DNA from: Armillaria gallica | Taxonomy: Eukaryota; Basidiomycota; Agaricomycetes; Agaricales; Physalacriaceae | DNA length: 64,000 bases | Assembly: GCA_037576215.1 (NCBI GenBank) | Contig: JBANDB010000014.1 | Span: forward strand, 682,001-746,000 | Reading direction: 5' to 3' | Part shown: piece by piece, positions 44,151 through 56,734 of the stretch | Numbering within the stretch: the first letter of the stretch is position 1 | How the letters are laid out: the number at the start of each line of letters is the position of its first letter | The notes under the pieces: generated by a model | What the model was told of the DNA's origin: nothing | Database searches by the model: none | What the model saw: the letters and a program-made list of their open reading frames with translations, nothing else | Position numbers and translations under genes: made by a program

Positions 44151-47062
44151 TTGTTTTTACGCACACGAAGAAACTATTTTCGATCCCAAATCTACGCGTC
44201 TTGTTGGCATTGGTGCCCTTTTGGATCTTGTACTTGTGCTCAAAGACCTTTTCATCACCAGCGATGTCTTTTCTTGCCGCAAAAAAATCTGCGTGTAAGA
44301 AAATGCCTTTGCCATGCACCTTCTCATGTAGCCCCTCTCAAAGTGGCTTATAAAACATACGATCATTCGTCGAGTCACGAGGCGTTTCAGTGCTTGGACT
44401 GCACTCTTTTTGTGCTCCCAACACCGAGTCGCGGGTCGCCGGATGGAGTACGTTCGCGCCATTCTCTTCTCCACCAGGCCCATAAAGTTGACCTTCTTTT
44501 CGCCGCTCGCTGTTAGTTTGCGCTATGGTACCACGACCCACGATCTGAGACTTTTCTTCCTAGTCATCTGTAGCCCCAATGCGTAACTCCTCGAGGATTT
44601 AGGGATACATCGTTTCGCTGCAACTCTGAGTCTGATCACCCGTAGACATACTGCACTCCTCTCCCAGTATGTTCAGCACCTCGGACATAGGATGTTCCTA
44701 GTGGCCTCTATTCCGTCGTTGCGTCTTTACACGATGTCACGATATGCCCGCTACAAGACTACAATGGGGCACCGAGTCTATGCACTGCCTGCAATCTCGG
44801 TCACTCCCTTGAATATCTGCTGAAGCCGTCACACGCAATCAGCCTCCATTACCACCTACATCTGCACGTCACATTGACGATACGGCCGAAAACTCAGTTA
44901 TCCTATACGTCGCCCACGAATGACTTAGATGCAGGCTTCACATTCGAACAAGCTGTTCTGGAGTATATGGGGTGAACGGGAGTCGAAACTACTGCACCTG
45001 ATGTAGATCCTTTAGACGACTTTGAATCCGCAGGTGCAGCCCGGGACCCCCGCGCTAACACATGGCCAGTCATTTCAGTTCAGCGCCGAACCCATCGGTT
45101 TCGCCCATTATAGCGTATTCCGAGTGTGCTCCTGATACCGTGAGACTGCTGAACAACCGTCGACTTGTGAAAACGAAGTATGTGCGCTATATCATTCCTT
45201 TTCAACGTTGGACTTACTCTTCGAGAAGGTCTACTTCGGTTACCTCGTTGTGGTCTCGGCATGTAATAGTGTAGCAGTGATAATAGCCAGCTTCCCAGTC
45301 CTCAAATAAACTACCTTTCTGGCTTTGCCTTAGACTTCGGTCGTGCATGGCCCGAAGCCGCGGGTATGTTCCTTACTGATGGACGAAAATACTTTACGTT
45401 CGTAGTTCTGGAGCATCTCTAGAACTTCGTCGTCCCCTTGGGGTGCGACATAGTGATAGAAGACGAAGCCTCTAAGGTTTCGCTTGAATGATCCAGCCGT
45501 AGCCCAGGAGATTGGTACTCGTGAGTCTATACAAGCCGTACGCAAACTTTATGTGTATATTATATTGATTGCCCAGCCGAATATCAAGAAGCATCAGAAT
45601 CATCCTGACATGCGTGAAAGTAAGTTTCCGCCTCCGTGAACATCTCGGACTCTTCTTCGCGGGATCCCTGGCTTCTTAGATGCTCGCATGCTTGTGGAAG
45701 GCCCAAATATTGTGCGAAATGTGCGAAATATTGTCACGTCACTCTAGGATATATATCTTGGTACCCCGGGCCGACTGCATAGGACCACGTAGCAAGATAG
45801 AAGCCATGTGCAAGGGCTCGCCGGCACGTCCAAAGGACTCACTCTATCATACATTAAACTCATATCCGCCGCACGGTTTGAGCGCCACCCCGTTGAGCAA
45901 TTTCTAAGCGGCTGAAACTCATTTCGTGCTTGGTCGGTCTGCCTAAGACACCAGGACTTCCATCATGGTTCGCAACACAATGTATCTCGGGGTGCTGAGA
46001 AAATCTAAGTCTTTCGGCGCATCCCGGTCGACGTCATGCCCACTTGCAGATGACTCCCTTGGTTTCGCAGACACCCTCCTCCCACCTCCATGGAGGATAG
46101 TCTATTTCCCCCCCTCAAACCCATAGTGAAGGTACTAACACCGCCCCTCAAGTGCTCTTCAAATATATGCGATCCCTCCCCTCTTCATACCCGAACAACG
46201 CGACCCCTCAACTTCACACCAACGACACTTCTCAGGCTAACGCCTACGGGCCATGACAGTGACCACCAACCCCTCTCGCCCAAGCACAGCACGCTGCAGC
46301 AATACACGCCCTCGCACAAACCCTCATTTTACATGAACAGTTCACAGCAGATACAGCAAACATATATCAGAGTTGGACCTAGTTACGACAGCAACACATA
46401 GATACCGAGTAGTGTAAAAAGCCACCAGATGTATACATACGCCCTAAAGGGCGTGAATACTATAAACGGGATTCATTCATTCCCTCGAGATTACCCTCCA
46501 GGACAGGGTTGACTGCCTCTGGAAATTGAAGAGTATACCCCAAGAGAGTAAAAGAAGATTTTGATGTCAGTTACGACTAGCAGTACTCCAAAACGATGCC
46601 AGGAACATGTTCCAATGACTAACAGAGTATCGCACTCTCAGCCTCGCGTCGTATCATCGCCGATGCAATTTTGGTAATAAAACAAGTGTAAACGTTGCCT
46701 TTGCACCAGAAATTAAGCAGCGGAACACGTAACATTTAACAAAGGTTGAGTACAGCATATCAGACAGTTCAAAGTTCAAGGTTCTCCAGACTCTAGAGAT
46801 CCCGAGAGAGTCGCAGTCGCCGTCCATAAGTCTGAGTAAGACGCCTATTGTATTTCAATTTCTATGTCAACAACAGCTTGTTGCGACACCTAGAGCACTT
46901 TGATAAGTTCTTCGGCCTGGACAGCTGTTTTCCAACTGGTATGCATGGCGGAGCGCTAACAGGCTGCCCCTAACAGGCGCTGACGAGGTTGTGACCTGTG
47001 ACGTGACTCAAAATATTTGCCGGTGACTTGCCGACAGCACTTGATCATTTTCTTTCATCACC
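44151..47062. other. Gene desert of about 2.9 kb
   Basis: I find no supported gene. The longest plus-strand frames (43923-44516, 45062-45274, 45680-45907, 46090-46401) are Ser/Pro/His-rich, lack recognisable domains and have no consistent splice pattern. A short palindrome (CGCCCTAAAGGGCG, 46440-46453) and a TATAAACGGG-like site near 46459 occur near 46.4 kb and could be a relic of a mobile element, but no terminal repeats or coding motifs support that. Confidence 0.35.
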
Positions 47063-47854
47063 ATGCGGATTGAAAAGTGTTATTTCTGTTCGACTAGCGT
47101 ATATCCAGGACATGGTGCGTCGACTTCTCTATAATTATGATATACGCTAATCAGATCTTTTCAGGGTCTGCGTTTGTTCGAAACGACGCCAAGGTTTTCA
47201 GATTCTGCACCTCAAAGTGCGTATGCAATTGTCCTGGTTGAATCAAGTCTCATTTTCTTTCAGATGTCATAAGAACTTCAAGTACGTTCACCCCACAGTC
47301 CGCTTCGCTGAATATTAAAGCCACACCGCAGGATGAAGCGGAACCCTCGCAAAGTACGGTGGACAAAGGCGTTTAGGAAGGCTGCGGGCAAGGAGATGAC
47401 GATTGTGCGTACCTGGACTTCTACCGACATGGCAAAAATCTCATGTCAATCAAAATAGGATTCCACAATCGACTTTGAGAAGCGACGAAACGTACCAGTA
47501 CGCTACGACAGAGAATTGATGAAGACCACGATAACTGCCATGAAGCGGGTCGGAGAAATTAAACAGCGCAGAGAACGGGCATTCTGGAAGAGCAGGTACG
47601 TAGGATACCTTCTATGCATCACACCGCCTGCTAATCATTGTTCCAACAGAATGCTTGCCAGTCGAGAAAAATTGAAGGCTCACCGCAAAAAGACCAAGGA
47701 AGCAGCCAAACTGTCATCATCTGCCCTGATCGAACCCATGGCCGTGGAATCACCAGAATCGTCAAAAATACGGGAAAAAATCAAGGTCCCCTCAAAGAGT
47801 CGGAGCGCTCTTATCCAGGGCGAGGGTCGTTCAATGACCATGGATATAGATTAA
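47063..47854 (+). CDS. RLP24: Ribosome biogenesis protein RLP24
   Basis: Placeholder for ribosomal protein L24 on nuclear pre-60S particles, exchanged for RPL24 in the cytoplasm after Drg1 action. The start [20 protein letters not shown] at 47063 carries the first CxxC of the treble-clef zinc site; the second pair is in '[20 protein letters not shown]'. The following '[15 protein letters not shown]', '[20 protein letters not shown]' and '[20 protein letters not shown]' are typical of RLP24 rather than RPL24. The long basic C-terminal tail also separates the two. At least five short introns are visible, including ones after 'GH', 'FCTSK' and 'FWKSR'. It ends at 47854, converging on ATG2 with 138 bp between stops. 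Confidence 0.94.
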
Positions 47855-47992
47855 TCGTATCGTCGTTCTCTTCTGCGTCTGCCATGTATTCCATAATTCA
47901 TATATACACTATTGATACACAATTGAAGTATTATTCTACCGTAAGGAGGGTCAATGCAAAATGCTATGGGATAAAAAATCGTGAAGATAAAA

Positions 47993-50900
47993 TCAGCGCT
48001 GTTTATACTTCGCCTGATTGTCATGGCGAACATTAGGATCTAGAGTGTTGTGAAGGCCGAGTAGAGTCTTGCTGACGGCCTCTGTGGCGCCTATCATCGG
48101 CTTCAAGACTGCAATTGGTACTGCTCTTATAACAGAACGAACGGGTCCCTGTATTTCTGTCAGAAAACCGGTCAATTTGACGCTGGGAGAAGGAACATAC
48201 CTCATTCCCCGATCTCTCGTACACTTCCATAGGAACAGCCAAAATGGTCTGTGCGGCCGAATTCAAGTTTCGATGCAGACTTCTGTACGCTGACTGTACT
48301 CCCTCCTTGATATCAGCCGGCTGCTCAGCGTACTTGCTAATCATCTCTGCAGCTTCATCCTCGTCACCATAGCCACCCTGAACAAATTCATCTCCCTGCA
48401 ATGTCTCTGCCATGATAGGATTATCGAACTGTCCGCCAAGAACTCCTTCGGCCTGCTCCAGTATGACTTGAGTTCCGGTGGCCAAATGGGCACCAAGCTT
48501 GATGGCTTCGATGGCTGTCGATTTGACGAATGCTGTGGCACCCTTTTGTACTCCTCGGACGATCCTCCCATCCTTTTTGTACTGCGCAATAGGCAAGAGC
48601 ACCAGATCTGCAATGCCTGATCCGACATTGACCACTGAGCGTATTGGAGCGACGCCAGATATAACATCAACCAACTGTGTGGCTTTGACGTCTGGTGTCC
48701 ATAAGTCGTTCAAAAGGTCGAAAAGACGCGGCCAACCCGAAATCTGCAGATGTTGTCAGAGAATGACAACGACGCATAACTGCTAACTTACCCCCGCTAA
48801 AGTTATATGCCGAAGTGTCATCTCAGAGCCATCGAAGTGAAAGAAATTCATCAACTCTATTGTTCTACCCTCCTTCAATGCCCTATAATCAACGCGCCGA
48901 GGTTTGTAATCCATCTTGATATCGATGGGGAATATTTCGGCGAGTTCTAGGGAAATGTTGTTAAGAGGTATGTAATTACATACCCAGGAAACTTACGGAA
49001 AAACATGTCATCGTCTGAATCCTTGGGTGGGGAAGGGAGAGCATGAGGATCTTTGAAACTGAAGAAGCTCTTCAGGAAGTCAAGTGCGTCTTGATCTACA
49101 TGCAACCTCAAGGGCAAGATCTTTGCCTAGGGAAGTAATGAGATGGCCATCAAGCTAAGTTCAAAATGAGAATCACCTTCAGTCTGGCTTCTTCGGATGA
49201 ATGCCCATGCACAGGATGTATCATACGAAGTTCAACGCGAACCATATTTGAATCCGTTTCCCGTACGTTACCACGCGAATCAGATCGCATGCTCGTCAAA
49301 AATTTGTTCCACGTCGATGTTTTCATATGATCAAGAATTTCCAAATCTCGCACAGTAGAAAAGATCCTCGATACCGTCGGTTCTTCTGGCTTATATTGAT
49401 CAACGTTGAGTTTCATACCAGCCAAACGGAACTCGATACTAGGTCCCTTAGCACGAGTGAGCCGTTTGCCGTGGACCCGAGAGGTCTTTGTCTGTGGTTT
49501 GCCGACTGCGGATGCTTTGAGGGATTGCCAAGAGCTTTGGCTAGCTGTCTCATAGTCATCCTTGAGCTCTTCGTCAATCGCAGCAATCAGGGCACCGGGC
49601 TCTAGTTCATCAGCGTCTTGATCCAAACCTATGTAGACGGAATTGAAGAGTAAGGCACTGGTCTCGTCTTCCAGAGTGTCTTGTGTCTGCCCACTGGCAA
49701 CAAGCTGCCTGATCTTCGCCAAACGTTTCCGCATCTCTTTGACTCCCTCTTCAATAGTTCGCCTCGTCTTGGCCCAGTCATATCCGCCATAGAGGAAGAC
49801 GTTGATGTCTGCGTCGTTGAGTTGTATGCGCACGGTTCTTTCCCCAATTCTGGTATAGACGATGAAAACCGAAAACACAACACCGGGAAGGAATATACTC
49901 ACTCCGTGTTTCCATCCATTGGTTCAGGTTGCAAATTGTCGAAATAGTGTTCGACCGGATGGATGCCTTCCGGACGGAGCATCTTGATGGTCTCCCCGCC
50001 TACCTTAGAAACAATCCCGACCCGCTGGTCGTCAGATATTTGTGTCTCATCGGTATCCTCATTGTCAAAGTCTTCAAGATCGTCATCACGCAATTCACGC
50101 AAACCCGCAGCTGCGCTGAAGGATTCGTCCAAGTAATCGAGATTCGTCGGAAGGTCGTCATAAATCATGTCTGGGGCTGGGCCCACGTCGGGAACACGCT
50201 TGAACGCAAGATCGTCGATGGAAGCTACGGAAATTTGTCATGAAAATAAAAGAGGTAAATTGAGGACATGGACGTACACATAAGGTTTTGGCGACTTGAT
50301 GGTTGCTCTGAGATCATGGTAGGTCTTCGTTTCGGCTTGATTTCCCTAGGCGCAGAGAACGTAAAAAGGGGGAAAGACAATTTACTTTAGTCACTCACTG
50401 TCGTTCTGTCGGAGGATTGAAAGCAGATGTAAGATCACCGACGAAAGCAATCAACTCTCCCAAAGTATCAGCACACAGATGCAAGCGAAGTCCAACATGA
50501 TCCATGGTCACCTGAAATGAAATAAATGAGCAGACAAATACCAGGATGGTCAATAACGGCGCACATTCATTCCTGACCCTTGTGTGGCTGCAAAATTCAG
50601 GTCAAGAGAAGCAACCTCCGCAAGCAAAGCATAACCGATTTTCTACAGGACGTCCATCGGTCAAGAATATTTTAATGAAACCATAGGACGAACCCTCCAA
50701 TAAGAGACACCATTACGAGAACTTGAAGTAAAGTTAGGTTCAGCGATGTCAGAAATGTCGTTGATGGCGAGCAAAGTAAGGGCCGGAACACCCAAACGAA
50801 ATGAGACGTCCGACGATGATCCGACAAGGTTTGTTCCAAATTCCAAATCGCCAATATGCAAAACGACAGAGCCCGGATGTTTTGGCGCTACAGCATTGAT

Positions 50901-53900
50901 CGACCCATCAGAAATTCGAAGCGAGATACTGGTCCGCTCGCTTGGAATCACAGATTCAAAGGCCTGGAGTCTCGTGAGAAGTTATGCAAACAGCGAGGCA
51001 TTATAACTGACACCGGGAGGGGCTTTGATGAATTCAGCAATATCAGTAGTCCAACCAATATCGGGATAGAGTTTGTAAGTGAATCCCCATAAGGAAACTT
51101 TTATGCGAGATTCCTTCGCCGTTGATTCCGGTATAACAAGAGAAGTAAACTGAAGACGAAGCAGACATTGAGGGGTCGCAGTCTGGAGAGAGGCTAGTCA
51201 GACTTGAAAGAGATCGCACAGAGATGAAACTGACCAGGCTTCGAGGAGCAGTCAATGATAGATATGTTTCGAAAGCATTCGAAGCATTAGTGTTCTTCAG
51301 TGTCAAATCCATGACCCCCACTGTGACGACGGTTTCATCCTTGGAGAGTATTAGACCTGAAAAAACCGACATCAGAATACATATACTCGCCTTTCCATCG
51401 GGCCTCATTTCGACCAGGATATCGACGTCAGAAGCATATAAGTCTAGCGGCCGAACAGTCACCGAATCCTCAGACTTCCGGGGAAGAGCTATTCGAACAA
51501 ATGCTAGAAGAGATATGAATTAGCGAGTTTCCCCTACTTGTTATAGAGTATCTCTACCTTCAGAAATCGTGACCTTCACCGCCGTTTCATTCTGCTTCGG
51601 TTTGCTGGCCCTGGTTGTTGTTTCGCTACCACTCCCACTCCTTGATTGGGTGAAAAATCTGCCCCCAATGATACTTGACCTATCACCATCGTCACTACTA
51701 GGTGCAGGTCCGAATGCCCTCTCTAACAACTGAGTGACATCATCAGCCCAATATTGCAAACCATCGAGCGCAGGTTTAGACATATTGACATAGACTGATG
51801 GAATGGAGATGGTCAACGCTAGCGTAGACGTGCGCATTGATTTTGTCACGACGATACGAGGTAGCAGAGATGTGCTGGCTTCTTCATGATCATCGGAAGC
51901 AGTCAAAGGCCCGATAGATACAAGTGCTGCGGCCTTCCCAATTATTGTCGTTGAAGAAGATACGACGATGCGCCCGATCTCAACAGCGGCAAGTACATCG
52001 CCCTCGGTTGCAACAGAAGTTGCATCAGCAAACCTGGTAGTGGGTGATTTCCTCGAAGGAGCGTTTGCGACACGAATATCATGCAAATCGAGGATAAGCG
52101 AACCAGAGCGAGGAGATACTCCGGCGGGGGGTGAACACCGTACTTGTAGACGAACTAAAGGCACCTTGACAGAAATGTTCAGTGAAGACTCTTGCTGCTT
52201 CCGCGTCCGACGCTTTATTTGCTAATGAGACCGTGCAAAACATTTCTATGAGAAAAGCAAACCTTTCGCGCTGAGGGCTTCTGTTCAGCCCTCGGCAGCT
52301 TCTGAGCTCGATAGTCAAAATCAAGATCAAGATCTTTCAAAACCAGTTGCTCAAGCCTTCGTCTTTCCCTCTCCGCCTCCCTTTCCTTGAGCTTCAAAAT
52401 TCCAACATGAGGCGTAGCTGGTGGTGTATCCCCTTCGGCATCCTCATCATCGCTATCATTATCGAAATGATCCTCATCATCCAGAGCCGAAGTAGTATGA
52501 GACGCAGTGAGTTCATCCAGGAACTCCATCACACTGCACGTTGCAAGGATTTGCCGGAGATCCACAAATACATGTAAGGGGAGGATTTTTACCTCAACAT
52601 TAGTTTGATGAAACTTCCTGTCCTTCTCATGATCAGACGACGAGAGCCCCTGAGACACGGACACTGTGACTGCAGCATGGTTGCTCGGATCAGCCCCTTT
52701 CTCTGGCCTATGTTTATGTTTAGTCCTCCATTGAGATAACCTCATTCCATTTAGATGATGCCTGTCGTCTGTCCAATCCAAGATATCGAAACAAGGTAAT
52801 TCCGGACATTCGCCAGACTTCGAGATAGGATCCAGGTGCTGATGTGGTAGGAGATATGATTCTGGAAGATGGAAGTCAGTGATTAAAATGGGCGTGGCAT
52901 AAGTATCCTGAGAGAAAGGATCGCTGGATCGAAATGCGAATGCAGATAGCTCATCCAAGGACATTGAAAGGGCCGATGACGTCGTAGAAGCACTCTTCTT
53001 GCCCTTCATCGAGTTGGATCTCGCAGGCTCCATCGAGCCTAAAGATATTTCCCCGGCAGAAGAAATACCCTCGACGTGAAATCTAAGACAGCTTTGGGGT
53101 AGCCTGGGTGGAACCAAGGGTTTTTCGAAGAACCCTGCTATCCCATTTCTCGCTAGTGCGGCATCTGGGCTCATCGATGGTAGGAAAAGGATGACTAAAC
53201 TTCTAACATTCAAAGCCACCTCTAAGCCCATCATTAACGGCGGGGAAGGCGGTGAATTGTCAGCTGGTGGAGGGGCCGGAGGCCGTTGGTGTGATGTCCA
53301 AACATTTGCAATGTCCATGATACTCCGTACATGCCAAGCACGGAACGAACAGGCTATGATACCTGCTGTGACGGAAAATTTGAAATTCTCAGTTGACGCA
53401 GCGTTCTCGGGTGGAGGGGAACGACCTGGAGTAGTCAATCGCAGTGATATTGGATCGGGTCCAAATGAGAGAATGATGTCTTCGTCTTGCTCTACTGCAT
53501 CATCGTCTGTCGCTTGCCTGGAGTCGAGCTGGTCTGAAGGTTCAGCAAGGTCGGGGGAAGCTTGGACGTCGGCTGTGGGTTCCGACTGTATCGAAACTGC
53601 ACTCTGGTACATGCTGCTAGCCACCGAGCTTGCTGGAGAAGTAGGCCGGGGTGGCAAAAACGCGAGGGATTGAGACATGGCAATTGTCGTGTCTTCGTCT
53701 AGTGACGAAGAGGATGAAGTCGGTGATGGACATCGAGGTGTGCTGGATGACGACTGGAGTGTACTAGCAGGGGAAGACGTTGGTCGGATGGATAGGGAAG
53801 ACGAGGACAAATCGAATGCTGGCCGAAGATTACGCGCGGAAAGTGTAATGCCAGTGATGGATATGGACCGCACCTTCCCATCTTCCTCATCGACGGACTT

Positions 53901-54677
53901 GTCTTCTGTACGATACCGTATATCTGCGATAGATAAGGTGAGACTCGTGCGACCTGGCTGCACAAGAGTTATCTTGGTATTCGATGCATCAAATTCGAAC
54001 CTCGCGAGGAGGCGTTCGATTAATGTTGCGAACATAGAGACACCTGCCGGATCGATATCTGGCAAAGCATCCTCATCTGGGGAAGTTATGAAAGGATCGA
54101 GGCCACCAGGAACACTGGGATCGTCGGCAGTGGAGATTTCGGAATAAAAGGATTCGCGCAACTTGAATTCTTCCCTAGGCGTCAATTCGTCGTGAATGAA
54201 AGTTTCAGCCACTGAAGCTACCGAAGCCACAGAGTCGGCGAGATTGGTGGTATTTGATGTAGGTTTAGATGAGGGTAACAGAACGAACGTTAGATGGAGA
54301 GAGTCGAGAGAGAACCCGACTGCCGAAGTCAAAGGATTCGGCCAGGGAATCCTAGCAATGACGGAACCTATGCTACCATCATGCAGCTCGATCGGCATAT
54401 CATTCAAGAGCTCATTGATAGCCTAGACAACGAGTCAACGATTTGCAGCCGTCGATACCAGACTGTCACGTACTTGGTTACTCAACTCCAAGTCAGCCAC
54501 CTGAACATATCCTGATCCAATCTGAGAATCTATTTGATGCACATCCAACTGACCGGGCTTGAGGAAGTGACCGAGAGTCTTCTTAAGCAGGAAGGATAAG
54601 AACCGGCTCTGGATACTCGTAGGGAGGGAAATGTTGATTGCTGGGAGTTCTGGGAGCCAGGATGTGAACCAAGACAT
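47993..54677 (-). CDS. ATG2: Autophagy-related lipid transfer protein ATG2
   Basis: Rod-like bridge protein moving lipids from ER to the growing autophagosome, working with Atg18 and Atg9. The N-terminal chorein region starts [20 protein letters not shown] (ATG 54677; an in-frame ATG 18 bases upstream at 54695 is also possible) and continues '[20 protein letters not shown]' and '[13 protein letters not shown]', with '[20 protein letters not shown]'. A very long middle part is Ser/Pro-rich with acidic stretches (52215-54407). The C-terminus holds the conserved ATG2 domain: '[20 protein letters not shown]', '[20 protein letters not shown]', '[20 protein letters not shown]' and '[20 protein letters not shown]'. 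At least a dozen introns are present. About 2000 residues, as expected. No frameshift was noticed. Confidence 0.95.
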
Positions 54678-54885
54678 GGCTGGGGTAAAGGACATTGCAG
54701 GGTCGGAGCAGGTGGACGTTACAAGGCTGCGAGGGATCGTCGTGGCATGGGTCGTGGTCGTTGCTCTCGAACACACACGTCTTCGGTGTACGAGCTAGGA
54801 TGCAACGTGGACGAGCTTATTTGTGGTGCAATCCAAGGATACTGCAAGTGGAGGCATGCACCGATTTGGATAGACGCCGAGCGAT

Positions 54886-54891
54886 CACGTG
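54886..54891. promoter_or_regulatory. CACGTG box upstream of ATG2
   Basis: Palindromic CACGTG (context GATCACGTGCAT), 209 bp before the ATG2 start and about 90 bp beyond the stop of the next gene, so it lies in the short ATG2 promoter interval. Confidence 0.4.
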
Positions 54892-54981
54892 CATCTAATT
54901 AGCAATTTATTTGCAAAATCCTTTCATTGCTGTCGTCAACTTGCACCACGCGAATATCTAGTACCATTAATAACCGACCAC

Positions 54982-56168
54982 TCAGACGTACAAATCATCC
55001 GGGTCCTGCGCAGGCAAAGGCACTGCCTCTACTGATACAACTTCCTTCTGTTTTGCCACATCCTCCATTTCAACATCTTCATTGATATGCTTTTCCAGAG
55101 GAGGATGCACGGAGCTCTCAACCTCAACCTCGTCCATAGCTGCCCATGCCTCATCTTCAAAATCAGGTACTGAGCTTGGCTCACTTTCCTCGCCCCAAAA
55201 CTCCTCCTCCTCATCCATTGCCGGTATCTTCGCAGCCTCTTCTTACGCTCGGCTGCATCCCTCTCTGCTTCACGTATGAGCGAGTCCTCTTCTTCGGGGC
55301 CAGACGATACCCCAGGCGAAGATGGTGGCCGGGTGGGAGGAGCAGGCGACGATGAGGCGTAGTTTGCGACTTCTGATTCATTGCCGTTGGCCTCATCGTC
55401 CTCGTCCTCAGCTGTAGGTTTCTTCACACCCATAACCTCGTCACGCCAGCTGGTCATGTGGGACTGGATAAGATATCAGAACAACAGCATTAGAAAATAG
55501 AGCGCGACGACATGCATAACTTTGGAATGACAGAGCTTCTCTATTTTTGTACCGTATCCGTAAACTGTGTCTTTGGGAACATCCGTTGTGTCCAGTACTG
55601 ATACCGCTGTAGCAGCCGATTCAGATCCGTCTCCTGCAATATTCATAACACTTCAGCGAAATTCACCAGAGAAAATGCAACGATAACGCGCCTCGTGTCC
55701 CTTTCCCTTAATCTTGAAATCCTTCGTGTCCTTGATGAGCTGTGGGAACCCCGACGGCCCCACCAGCAAAGCCTCATTCAACCTTGCAATCTTCTTCTTC
55801 TCCTTCTTCTGCTCCTTCTTATCATCTTTGTCCTTTTCCTTTTCCTTCTCCAAATCGCGCGGCGGTGAGCTACTAGGCAGAACCTCATGAGGCATCATCG
55901 GTGTTCGTGGCACAGGCTTGTTCTTGTACTTTTCTGCAATCTTCCGCCTCGCGGCTTCGACATCAAAGCTCTTCTCCTCTGGTAGCGTGAAAATGTCGGC
56001 GTCGTTGAATATCTTGTTGACTTCGTCGGCATCATCGTACATGTCAGGAACGGGGGGAGATTTCCTCGGAGAACCATCTTCGCTACCTTGGTAGAAAAGC
56101 GGGACCGCTGTTCGAGGCGGCGTCGTCGGGATGAGTTCGTCGACCGGATTGTCGAAGAGGTCCGCCAT
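54982..56168 (-). CDS. CSM3: CSM3/Swi3 (TIPIN) replication fork protection protein, frame disrupted
   Basis: Partner of Tof1/Swi1 (Timeless) in the fork protection complex. Start MADLFDNPVDELIPTTPPRT at 56168. The N-terminus is disordered, a Lys/Glu-rich coiled-coil follows ('KEKEKDKDDKKEQKKEKKK'), then the Swi3 core 'ALLVGPSGFPQLIKDTKDFK', 'DLNRLLQRYQYWTQRMFPKT' and, after a frame change, 'KIEKLCHSK' and 'SHMTSWRDEVMGVKKPT'. The acidic C-terminus reads 'MDEEEEFWGEESEPSSVPDF' and ends '..AQDPDDLYV' at 54982. Two one-base shifts break the frame. One is in an A5 run (plus-strand T5, 55544-55548), where a sixth A restores 'DTVQKIEKL'. The other is near 55236-55247, where one extra base joins the Arg/Lys stretch to the acidic tail. 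No splice solution fits, so either sequence errors or a young pseudogene. Confidence 0.82.
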
Positions 56169-56250
56169 TAAGACGCGTTAATTATGTAAGGCGTGTCCCG
56201 CTGTAAACAAATAGCCCCTGTCTTGCCTTGCCTTGTTCAGTACCATCACG

Positions 56251-56629
56251 ATGAGGGTTCACGTAGAGCCTTATGAGCGTGCCGTCACATAGTGCCTACG
56301 TTAAATCTCACAGACCCCTCAAGTATTCCTCATTCGCCTGAGAAGCAGACATTTTATGCACAACATGCGACATATCTCTATATAATCCACCTTCTCGGCC
56401 TCCTTGCCAAGGCAAGCAAGGTCATCTCAGAGAAAAGCAAGAATCCTGGAACTTCACCGAAGGCAATAGACACCCATGGGAGTTTTATGGGGGAGGGCCG
56501 TATCATATGGAGAAACGCAACGCCGACATGTATGTCGAAGACGAGACCCGATGGAAGGAGCAACTGGACGAAAAAATTGAGGAACAAGTGCTAGAACTTG
56601 TTATCATGAAAGCTTGGAACGAACTGTAG
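56251..56629 (+). CDS. Short uncharacterised reading frame
   Basis: A small possible gene between the divergent CSM3 promoter and NTM1. The 3' part has a sensible, Trp/Tyr-rich and charged reading: 'HPWEFYGGGPYHMEKRNADM', then 'YVEDETRWKEQLDEKIEEQ' and 'LELVIMKAWNEL', ending at TAG 56627-56629. A possible start is ATG 56251 (MRVHVEPYERA), but linking the two needs at least one intron I could not fix. Overlapping frame 56292-56594 is the alternative. Amphipathic helices suggest a small soluble protein. Family unknown. Confidence 0.35.
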
Positions 56630-56734
56630 GAACCGGAATGTCATTTTTACTCAACATCTTGTAATAGTATTCTTTAATCTACTTGTCGGAGTTCGGCCCG
56701 ACGTTAAAATTTTCAGCAAGTACGGTCACCAAGT

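Noticed and set aside
43923..44516. 197-codon plus-strand frame in the gene desert
   Set aside because: It starts within the duplicated flank, where unit 1 has no matching frame. Cys/His/Ser-rich without a pattern. No conserved start or splice sites.
45062..45274. Possible Copia-type retrotransposon fragment
   Set aside because: A few residues look similar, but there is no catalytic motif and all frames are interrupted.
46400..46500. Possible LTR edge (palindrome CGCCCTAAAGGGCG and TATAAACGGG)
   Set aside because: No matching second terminal repeat, target-site duplication or retroelement coding motifs could be found nearby.
51541..52164. Several long plus- and minus-strand frames within 48-54 kb as separate genes
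   Set aside because: They are exons or shadows of ATG2, whose minus-strand exons join into one protein.
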